5,367 bases of DNA from assembly GCA_030616465.1 (NCBI GenBank), contig JAUWXH010000182.1:1-5367 (forward strand). Reading direction: 5' to 3'. The first letter of the stretch is position 1, and every line of letters starts with the position of its first letter. The translations under genes and the position numbers were made by a program. The stretch comes from Planctomycetota bacterium (GTDB taxonomy: Bacteria; Planctomycetota; Phycisphaerae; UBA1845; Fen-1342). Below are positions 1 to 5,367 of the stretch, piece by piece. The notes below the pieces were generated by a model. The model searched no databases and had not been told where the DNA came from. It was given only the letters and a program-made list of their open reading frames with translations.

Positions 1-208
1 CGGTTGGAATCCAGAATCCCCCCTGCACGGCCGTTCGTCGCCGTCCCATCGCCATCGGATGAAGTCCTCCATGTACTCCATCCGTTCACCCTGAGCACCA
101 CCAGTCTACCATGCCCGTCAAGCGAGTTTTGCACCGGACTGATAAGCGTTGGCCTGAAACAAGGCCGTTGGTACGCGTAACGTACCGGAGGACAGCCTCT
201 TCATGACA

Positions 209-230
209 TTAGGGTGGGTCTGGACCCACC
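209..230 (+). repeat. Left REP-like hairpin of the RAYT unit
   Basis: Perfect 8-bp inverted repeat (213-220 with 223-230) and a 2-base loop TG, preceded directly by TTAG (209-212). It differs from the right copy by TTAG in place of GTAG and by the loop bases. A GTG inside the left arm (214) would be an in-frame but implausible start for the transposase. Confidence 0.85.
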
Positions 231-252
231 TCTTATCTGCGGACACGAACCA

Positions 253-834
253 ATGCCTGAATACCGACGAGCCTTCGCGCCCGGCGCCACGTTCTTCTTC
301 ACCCTCGTGACCAATTTCCGCCAACCGATCTTTGCGAAACGAAGGGCGGTCGCCTTGCTACGCGCTGCCTTCGGCGAAGTCCGCGCCCGCCATCCGTTCG
401 CGATCGACGCCGCCGTTGTTCTGCCCGACCATATCCACACCATCTGGACTCTTCCGCCAAACGACACGGACTTCTCCACGCGCTGGCGACGGGTAAAGGG
501 GTGCTTTACACGGCTGTTTCTGAAAGGGGGCGGGCCTGAGAGCGGGAGAAGCGCATCGCGGCGGAAGCAGGACGAACGGGGTATCTGGCAGCGCCGCTTC
601 TGGGAGCATGTCATCCGCGACGAGTGTGACCTCGAGCGTCACATGGACTACATTCATTACAATCCGGTGAAGCATGGCCTGGCGAGCTGCCCACATGCTT
701 GGGTCTACTCAAGCTTTCACCGCTGGGTGCGTCGCGCCGCGTACGAAGCCGACTGGGCTTGTGTGTGCCGAGGCATACCCGCTCATGTAGGCGACCTCGC
801 CAACCTGTATGACCGAACTGGCGAACCGCAATAA
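253..834 (+). CDS. REP-associated tyrosine transposase (RAYT, Y1/HUH family)
   Basis: Predicted single-strand DNA nuclease/strand-transferase that cuts at REP hairpins through a covalent phosphotyrosine bond. The 193-residue product opens with the RAYT-typical stretch MPEYRRAFAPGATFFFTLVT. It carries the metal-binding HUH motif as His60-Ile-His62 within LPDHIHTIWTLP, then RRFWEH (114-119). The C-terminal catalytic helix region YIHYNPVKHG starts at Tyr133, the likely nucleophile (Tyr136 is the alternative), followed by YSSFHRWVRR and ADW, both usual in the family. Length and motif order are complete, with no frameshift. I chose ATG 253 because the protein match begins there; the earlier in-frame GTG at 214 sits inside the left hairpin. 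The ribosome binding site is weak (GGAC about 9 bases upstream), in keeping with low expression. A last segment (residues 172-193) has no motif I recognise. Confidence 0.93.
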   Translation: MPEYRRAFAPGATFFFTLVTNFRQPIFAKRRAVALLRAAFGEVRARHPFAIDAAVVLPDHIHTIWTLPPNDTDFSTRWRRVKGCFTRLFLKGGGPESGRSASRRKQDERGIWQRRFWEHVIRDECDLERHMDYIHYNPVKHGLASCPHAWVYSSFHRWVRRAAYEADWACVCRGIPAHVGDLANLYDRTGEPQ

Positions 835-836
835 CA

Positions 837-858
837 GGTGGGTCTCGACCCACCCTAC
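837..858 (-). repeat. Right REP-like hairpin of the RAYT unit
   Basis: Perfect 8-bp inverted repeat (837-844 with 847-854), loop TC on the + strand, beginning 2 bases after the transposase stop codon. CTAC at 855-858 is GTAG on the - strand and directly abuts the hairpin, so this copy is the mirror image of the left one. It could also act as a transcription barrier between the transposase and the next gene, although no T-run follows. Confidence 0.85.
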
Positions 859-880
859 AGAACTCCGGCTGGTCGAGCGG

Positions 881-886
881 TATAAT
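881..886 (+). promoter_or_regulatory. Candidate -10 box for the HicB-like gene
   Basis: Exact TATAAT in a GC-rich surrounding, 26 bases before the GTG start and just outside the right REP hairpin. No good -35 hexamer sits 16-18 bases upstream, so the match rests on the -10 alone. The implied leader is very short, barely holding the ribosome binding site at 895-900. Confidence 0.45.
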
Positions 887-906
887 TTGAAGCTGGAGGA
901 CCGTTC

Positions 907-1125
907 GTGAAGGACTACCACATCAACGTGTTTTACAGCCAGGAAGATCAGGCCTACGTGGCTGACATCCCGGATCTCGAAGCCTGCTCGGCTCTCGGAG
1001 CGACGCCGGAAGCGGCTCTTGCCGAGGTACTAAAAGCCAAAAAGGCCTGGTTGGAGGCGGCCCGCGCCGCCGGAAAGCCGATCCCAGAGCCCAAGTATCG
1101 CCCGGCGCATTACCAAGTCGGGTGA
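907..1125 (+). CDS. HicB-like antitoxin-fold protein, apparently without HicA
   Basis: A 72-residue protein with the N-terminal HicB-like fold (partial RNase H-like fold). A beta strand, YHINVFY (4-10), and an acidic turn lead into YVADIPDLEACSALGATPEAALAEV (18-42), then an amphipathic helix and a conserved-looking tail, GKPIPEPKYRP. In HicAB modules HicB neutralises the mRNA-cleaving toxin HicA and often binds the operon DNA. Here there is no C-terminal DNA-binding domain, and no HicA-sized gene lies on either side, so this is an orphan or solo HicB. GTG 907 is the only possible start: an in-frame stop lies at 883-885 and GGAGGA (895-900) is 6 bases upstream. It is followed after 19 bases by an unrelated secreted protein gene, possibly in one transcript. 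The family assignment is firm; the antitoxin role is inferred and doubtful without a partner. Confidence 0.87.
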   Translation: MKDYHINVFYSQEDQAYVADIPDLEACSALGATPEAALAEVLKAKKAWLEAARAAGKPIPEPKYRPAHYQVG

Positions 1126-1144
1126 ATGCCAAAGGTTGCCGATC

Positions 1145-1630
1145 ATGCCGCGGGGTACTCTCCGGCGCGCTATAATCGCGATCCTGCTGATACTGGCGGT
1201 GTCTTCACCCAGATGTAGCCGCACCCGGGATATGAAGGCGAGAAAGGGCGGCCCCCGCAAACAGCTCCTACAAGTATTCAAGTACGCCTTGTACCAGTAT
1301 GAAGCCGAGAATGGGCAGATCCCGCATGACCCCGACGGAACCGCTGCGGCGTTGTACAAGTTGCGTCCGTTCATTGATCTGCGTTCGCTCCCACAGGTGA
1401 ATGGCCGGCCAGACCTTGAATTCGACGCTGCGCGAGCGACTCTCGTAAATAACCCCTTCGACTATCTCAATCAACCGGCGACGCGACTGGAGGAGCTTTC
1501 GGTCAACACGGTCGTGATTGCCGAGAAGGATGCGTGCGCCACCGGTGGACAATGGCTGCTGCTAGCCGACGGGCTGCTGACGTTCGCTGCCGATGGTAGA
1601 CACGTCGCCGGTGAGCTTCATGACCAGTAA
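1145..1630 (+). CDS. Small membrane-anchored or secreted protein, pseudopilin-like body, function unknown
   Basis: I do not recognise a characterised family. From ATG 1145 the product has 161 residues. A basic N-terminus (RGTLRR) and a hydrophobic segment (residues 9-23) form a signal peptide or membrane anchor. The SPRC at 21-24 is not a good lipobox because Arg precedes Cys. The body starts with a helix, LLQVFKYALYQYEAENGQIP (41-60), resembling the 'AL..Y..ENG.YP' region after the hydrophobic helix in type II secretion pseudopilins. It ends with VVIAEKD...GGQWLLLADGLLTF (123-147), reminiscent of the C-terminal 'ADG' strand of planctomycete prepilin-like proteins. The Gly/Glu prepilin cleavage signature is absent. 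I prefer ATG 1145 over TTG 1136, because AAAGG (1131-1135) is correctly spaced only for the ATG. It is probably co-transcribed with the HicB-like gene. Confidence 0.68.
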   Translation: MPRGTLRRAIIAILLILAVSSPRCSRTRDMKARKGGPRKQLLQVFKYALYQYEAENGQIPHDPDGTAAALYKLRPFIDLRSLPQVNGRPDLEFDAARATLVNNPFDYLNQPATRLEELSVNTVVIAEKDACATGGQWLLLADGLLTFAADGRHVAGELHDQ

Positions 1631-1680
1631 TCTGGGCAGGGTGCCGTCTGCGAGCGGCGTATCTTGTGAGCCGGGTAAGC

Positions 1681-1710
1681 GGACCCACTGCTGGCACAGC
1701 AGCGCCACAC
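1681..1710 (-). repeat. Imperfect palindrome, same design as the one at 5326-5355
   Basis: On the + strand CTGCTG (1688-1693) pairs with CAGCAG (1697-1702) around a GCA loop. On the - strand the element reads GTGGCGCTGCTG-TGC-CAGCAGTGGG, with CGCTG in the left arm and CAGTG in the right arm. It lies in the 190-base gene-free spacer 1631-1820, which otherwise shows no coding signal in any frame; only a short second stem, CACGC/GCGTG (around 1709-1722), follows. It looks like a degenerate intergenic REP-type repeat; a structured RNA is an alternative. Confidence 0.5.
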
Positions 1711-1820
1711 GCCGCCAGCGTGGACCAGCAGGTGGGCCAGACGTACCACGTGGTTGTCGGGACACGTGCTCGCGCAGTAGCATTCCACCTGAGTGTCCGG
1801 GAGGCGAGGCTCATTGAGAC

Positions 1821-2417
1821 ATGCTCAAGAACGGACCGCGAATACGCTTGCAGCGCTGGCTCCTGTCCGGCTGCCTGCTGCTCGCCGGCTGCGGCCTCGG
1901 CGAGCTGGACGATTTCGCGCCGCTGACCATTTTCGACAACTTCCACGTGATCGAGTTCGGACAGGCCTACCGCTCGGCGCAGCTCGATGCCGAGTCGTTC
2001 CGGCTCGTCATTGACGTGTTGGGCATCCAGACGGTGATCAACCTGCGCGGCGAGAACGAAGACGAGCTCTGGTATCAACGGGAGCAGGCGGCGGTTGCGG
2101 AGGCCGGAGCCACGCTCGTGGACGTCCGCATGAGCGCCAGCCAACTGCCGTCACGCGAGAACCTGCTGCTGCTTTATGACACGTTTCTAGAGGCCGAGTA
2201 TCCGATTCTGATCCATTGTCAGGCCGGAGCCGATCGGGCGGGGGCGGCGGCGGCAATCTGGCGAATGGTGGTGCTGGGCGAGCCGCGCGAGTTCGCGGTA
2301 CAGCAGTTGTCCCCGCTATACGGGCACTTCGTCTTCGTGCACCCGCAGATGGATTATCTGGTGGCGATCTTCGAGCCGGACCGCGACTGGATCGAAAACG
2401 ACTATCCCGTGCCGTAA
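1821..2417 (+). CDS. Lipoprotein with dual-specificity/tyrosine phosphatase domain
   Basis: A 198-residue Cys-dependent phosphatase predicted to sit outside the cytoplasm, tethered by a lipid. A basic start (MLKNGPRIRLQR) and hydrophobic core end in the lipobox LLAG-Cys24. The domain shows YRSAQ (50-54), GIQTVINLRGENEDELWY (68-85, the usual strand and loop of DSP-type phosphatases) and Asp101 in LVDVRMSAS, placed like the general acid about 30 residues before the nucleophile. The P-loop is HCQAGADRAG (132-141), with nucleophile Cys133 and phosphate-binding Arg139. The residue after Arg is Ala140 instead of the usual Ser/Thr, which in the family assists departure of the thiol. The substrate is unknown; such domains act on phosphoproteins, inositol phosphates or other phosphoesters. 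A GAGGCGAGG stretch (1801-1809) is the likely ribosome binding site. The gene converges on the cysteine-rich gene, 6 bases away. Confidence 0.88.
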   Translation: MLKNGPRIRLQRWLLSGCLLLAGCGLGELDDFAPLTIFDNFHVIEFGQAYRSAQLDAESFRLVIDVLGIQTVINLRGENEDELWYQREQAAVAEAGATLVDVRMSASQLPSRENLLLLYDTFLEAEYPILIHCQAGADRAGAAAAIWRMVVLGEPREFAVQQLSPLYGHFVFVHPQMDYLVAIFEPDRDWIENDYPVP

Positions 2418-2423
2418 GCCGGA

Positions 2424-2630
2424 TCACCGCCGCCGCTTGGCCTTCACCGTCTTTCCGCCGCCGGGCTGCTTCCGCCGACGCCACTCGCACACGGCGTTCT
2501 TATTGACCAGCTCCTTGAGCTTCTCGCACCAGACGGCGGACATGGTGCGACAGATCCCGGCGGTCTCGGCCGGCGGAAAGTCCGCGAACGCACAGTCGAA
2601 ATCGCAGTACTCGGGAATCCTCTTGCTCAC
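2424..2630 (-). CDS. Small cysteine-rich protein, possible metal-binding, function unknown
   Basis: From GTG 2630 this is a 68-residue protein preceded by a good ribosome binding site on the - strand (GGAGAGG, 5 bases before the start). It has five cysteines, at 9, 13, 27, 35 and 48, in a C-x3-C-x13-C-x7-C-x12-C pattern, around the segments EYCDFDCAFADFPPAETAG and VWCEKLKELVNKNAVC. A strongly basic tail (RRRKQPGGGKTVKAKRRR) could bind nucleic acid. The pattern suggests a zinc site or iron-sulfur cluster, but that is inference. I do not know a named family. Real coding is supported by the ribosome binding site, the non-random cysteine spacing and a 4-base GTGA overlap with an open frame upstream on the same strand. 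The frame stays open upstream to about 2798, but that extension lacks the same protein-like character. Expression and the exact start are unproven. Confidence 0.62.
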   Translation of the reverse strand: MSKRIPEYCDFDCAFADFPPAETAGICRTMSAVWCEKLKELVNKNAVCEWRRRKQPGGGKTVKAKRRR

Positions 2631-2710
2631 GGCACCTCTCCGGCCGTCACGCAGTTCATCCGGACCGGCGACGCGGCGAAGTTCGCACGGCCACGGCAAT
2701 CCATATCGTA

Positions 2711-2732
2711 CACGCGCGCCGACGCGCGCGTG
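2711..2732. repeat. Perfect 9-bp GC hairpin in the divergent spacer
   Basis: CACGCGCGC (2711-2719) pairs fully with GCGCGCGTG (2724-2732) around a CGAC loop. It sits in the 263-base spacer (2631-2893) between the leftward cysteine-rich gene and the rightward lipoprotein-eno genes. An exact TTGACA follows at 2736-2741, but no -10 box lies 16-18 bases beyond it. No T-run flanks the hairpin, so it is not a classic terminator. An operator or mRNA structure is possible. I see no RNA gene in the spacer. Confidence 0.55.
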
Positions 2733-2837
2733 AGGTTGACAGCAGACTTCTTGCCGGTTGCGGTGGCCGGCGGATGCTTCGTACGCCCACGCGACCACCT
2801 CAAGGCCAAGCTCCTTACGCAGGCGGCGGCGAGCCGG

Positions 2838-2843
2838 TACAAT
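2838..2843 (+). promoter_or_regulatory. Candidate -10 box for the lipoprotein-eno genes
   Basis: TACAAT differs from the consensus at one position in a GC-rich region, 50 bases before the GTG start of the lipoprotein gene. The hexamer 17 bases upstream (TTACGC, 2815-2820) is a weak -35 match. The position argues that translation starts at 2894 and not at the upstream in-frame ATG at 2774, which would lie before the promoter. Confidence 0.35.
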
Positions 2844-2893
2844 TCGTTCGCCCGAGAGGGCTCACGCGAACAGGCGTACGTGGGATTGGCAAC

Positions 2894-4632
<1,739 letters not shown>

Positions 4633-4674
4633 AGCGTGGTGCAGGCCGGAGCACGGGACCGGCGTGTCCAGCGC

Positions 4675-4680
4675 TAGAAT
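4675..4680 (+). promoter_or_regulatory. Weak candidate -10 box upstream of the FtsB-like gene
   Basis: TAGAAT matches five of six consensus bases and lies 63 bases before the FtsB-like start, just before the REP-like palindrome. There is no recognisable -35 at normal spacing. The gene may equally be read through from eno. Confidence 0.2.
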
Positions 4681-4682
4681 CG

Positions 4683-4708
4683 GGAGCCGCGGGCTTCAGC
4701 CTGCGCGG
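4683..4708 (+). repeat. REP-like palindrome between eno and the FtsB-like gene
   Basis: GGAG (4683-4686) directly precedes an imperfect hairpin. CGCGGGCT (4688-4695) pairs with AGCCTGCG (4698-4705) around TC, with one G-T pair, and CCGC/GCGG can lengthen the stem with a small bulge. A GGAG foot plus a bulged stem is the known layout of REP elements served by RAYTs. The stem differs from the hairpins around the RAYT in this window, so it would belong to another REP class. It fills part of the 111-base spacer 4633-4743; no T-run follows, so it is not an obvious terminator. Confidence 0.6.
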
Positions 4709-4720
4709 TCACACGGCAGT

Positions 4721-4737
4721 ATAGGCAAGCATAGGCA
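4721..4737 (+). repeat. Short direct repeat just before the FtsB-like start
   Basis: ATAGGCA occurs at 4721-4727 and again at 4731-4737, exactly 10 bases apart, that is one helical turn. The second copy holds the weak AGG ribosome binding site. It may be a protein-binding site or chance. Confidence 0.3.
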
Positions 4738-4743
4738 TCACAG

Positions 4744-5304
4744 ATGGCTCGATCCGGCCGCGGCGCGGCCCTGCTATTCTGGCTCATGGCTCTGACCGGC
4801 ATCGCTGCGCTGGCCGCCTGCCTGATCCTGCCGCCCTGGCTGGAGCATCAGGCGGCGTTGCAGCTCCACGCCGACGCCCGCCGGCACGTTGCCGAGCTTG
4901 AGGCACGTCTGCAAGTCCTGGAGAAGCAGATCGCGCATCTGCGTAACGATCCGGCCTACGTCGAACGTTTGGCCCACGAGGAGTTCGGCATCACCACGCC
5001 CGGCGTGCAAACGATCCTGCTCGACCGATCCGCAAGCGCCGCGAGCCACCCGGCCGATCCGAACCGTGACCGTCAGCGAGCGGCCTCTGATCCGAACCGT
5101 GCCCGTAAGAAAGCGGCCAGGAACACGCCGGCCGACGACTACGGGGCAGAACCGCCAGAACTGTCCACCCTGGTCGCCGAGCTGCTCGAGCGCCAGCCGC
5201 TGGTCTCGGTATTCGTGCTCGACCAGACCCGCCCGATCGTGATGGCGATGTCCGCCGCCCTACTGTTGGCGGCCGTCCTGCTATTCCGAACCCGCCGCCC
5301 GTAG
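4744..5304 (+). CDS. DivIC/FtsB-like septum formation protein with an extra C-terminal membrane segment
   Basis: FtsB/DivIC proteins link FtsL and FtsQ/DivIB in the division complex and help activate septal wall synthesis. In 186 residues this one shows a basic start, a membrane segment (about 8-30), a coiled coil (about 36-68, AELEARLQVLEKQIAHLRN) and the family-typical motif NDPAYVERLAHEEFGITTPG (68-87). Gene order right after eno is the same as for ftsB in many bacteria and supports the call. Unlike E. coli FtsB (about 100 residues, one membrane helix), it continues with a charged linker (95-135) that includes a tandem 11-residue repeat, a helix (STLVAELLERQ) and a second hydrophobic segment (about 164-182) ending in FRTRRP. 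That suggests both ends are cytoplasmic. ATG 4744 has only a weak ribosome binding site (AGG, 8 bases upstream). Confidence 0.85.
   Translation: MARSGRGAALLFWLMALTGIAALAACLILPPWLEHQAALQLHADARRHVAELEARLQVLEKQIAHLRNDPAYVERLAHEEFGITTPGVQTILLDRSASAASHPADPNRDRQRAASDPNRARKKAARNTPADDYGAEPPELSTLVAELLERQPLVSVFVLDQTRPIVMAMSAALLLAAVLLFRTRRP
5056..5121 (+). repeat. 33-bp tandem duplication inside the FtsB-like gene
   Basis: Two adjacent 33-base units (5056-5088 and 5089-5121) share their first 13 bases exactly and 26 of the first 30. They encode DPNRDRQRAAS and DPNRARKKAAR in the linker between coiled coil and second membrane segment. The period of 11 codons keeps the frame. It looks like a fairly recent slippage duplication in a tolerant linker. 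Confidence 0.85.
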
Positions 5305-5325
5305 CGTCCCACGATCCGCGGTCGG

Positions 5326-5355
5326 GTGCCGCTGGCGGCTTGCCCGCCAGTGTCC
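5326..5355 (+). repeat. Intergenic imperfect palindrome at the right edge
   Basis: CGCTGGCGG (5330-5338) pairs with CCGCCAGTG (5344-5352) around CTTGC, nine pairs including one G-T pair. It lies 25 bases after the FtsB-like stop codon. The left arm CGCTG and right arm CAGTG match those of the element at 1681-1710 read on the - strand. Such hairpins are common between genes in planctomycete-like genomes, from memory and not checked. It could double as a transcription end signal, although no T-run is present. Confidence 0.6.
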
Positions 5356-5367
5356 GGGGACTGTATG

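Larger units (their letters stand above)
209..858 (+). mobile_element. RAYT transposition unit bounded by inverted REP-like hairpins
   Basis: One intact RAYT gene lies between two REP-like palindromes placed as inverted copies. The left end reads TTAG followed by the hairpin GGTGGGTC-TG-GACCCACC. The right end, read on the - strand, is GTAG followed by GGTGGGTC-GA-GACCCACC. Outside the stems the copies also agree in a T before the tetranucleotide region and in CTxTT-like bases inside (CTCTT versus CTGTT). In characterised RAYT systems the enzyme recognises a GTAG or GGAG tetranucleotide at the 5' foot of a REP hairpin, so this layout fits a self-contained substrate plus enzyme. No flanking target duplication is visible, as expected for HUH/Y1 enzymes. 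Whether the unit still moves, or is a resident RAYT/REP locus, cannot be told from one copy. Confidence 0.75.

Noticed and set aside
1..81. Open frame on the - strand from ATG 81 running off the left edge (starts MEYMEDFIRWRWDG)
   Set aside because: Only 27 codons are visible, there is no clear ribosome binding site and no recognisable motif. It may be the start of a real gene outside the window but cannot be supported.
1..180. Open + strand frame from the left edge to TAA at 178-180
   Set aside because: The translation is rich in Pro, Ser and Thr with no protein-like pattern; an open frame of 59 codons is common by chance at this GC content.
170..186. Hairpin GGTACG-CGTAA-CGTACC before the RAYT unit
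   Set aside because: Six base pairs without a T-run or any link to a gene; within chance expectation, though it could be the tail of a terminator for an unseen gene.
214..252. GTG 214 as the transposase start
   Set aside because: It lies in the left arm of the REP hairpin and would add 13 residues not matching the family; ATG 253 begins the typical RAYT N-terminus.
1171..1176. Second exact TATAAT, inside the start of the 1145-1630 gene
   Set aside because: No -35 element upstream, and a transcript from here would lose the start codon and signal segment; probably a codon coincidence (CGC TAT AAT crosses frames).
1126..1218. Thirty-codon frame starting at ATG 1126, directly after the HicB-like stop
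   Set aside because: It overlaps the better supported gene at 1145-1630 in another frame and has no recognisable content; too short to be the missing HicA.
4645..4663. GCCGG/CCGGC stem after enolase as a terminator
   Set aside because: Five base pairs around a 9-base loop and no T-run; too weak to call an intrinsic terminator.

Overview
The window is a GC-rich bacterial chromosome segment holding eight supportable protein genes, seven on the + strand and one small gene on the - strand. The likely source is the phylum Planctomycetota. That is an inference from the enolase/FtsB-like gene pair, the style of the secreted proteins and the GC-rich palindromic repeats between genes; there is no rRNA or other marker to settle it. 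No tRNA, rRNA, CRISPR array or classical insertion sequence was seen.

Left part (1-1630). Bases 1-208 carry no convincing gene. Next is a compact mobile unit (209-858): a REP-associated tyrosine transposase (RAYT, a domesticated relative of IS200/IS605 Y1 transposases) bracketed by two inverted copies of a REP-like hairpin. Each copy has a GTAG-type tetranucleotide at its outer foot, the arrangement known for RAYT substrates. Just beyond the right hairpin are a TATAAT box, a strong ribosome binding site and an orphan HicB-like antitoxin-fold gene. A small membrane-anchored or secreted protein of unknown function follows, probably in the same transcript.

Middle part (1631-2893). A 190-base spacer contains an imperfect palindrome of the same design as one at the far right end of the window. 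It leads to a lipoprotein carrying a dual-specificity (Cys-based) phosphatase domain. Convergent with it, with only 6 bases between the stop codons, is a 68-residue cysteine-rich protein on the - strand. The 263-base divergent spacer upstream of that gene holds a very stable 9-bp GC hairpin and a candidate promoter for the rightward genes.

Right part (2894-5367). A small lipoprotein is followed after 2 bases by enolase (eno), which suggests translational coupling. A 111-base spacer with a REP-like palindrome separates eno from a DivIC/FtsB-like division protein. That protein is unusual: it has a second membrane segment at its C-terminus and an 11-codon tandem duplication in its linker. The window ends in another palindrome.

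What stands out is the number of distinct intergenic palindromes in 5.4 kb, at least three designs, next to one intact RAYT gene. The enolase is an ordinary housekeeping gene. The cysteine-rich protein and the small coupled lipoprotein are the least explained genes.
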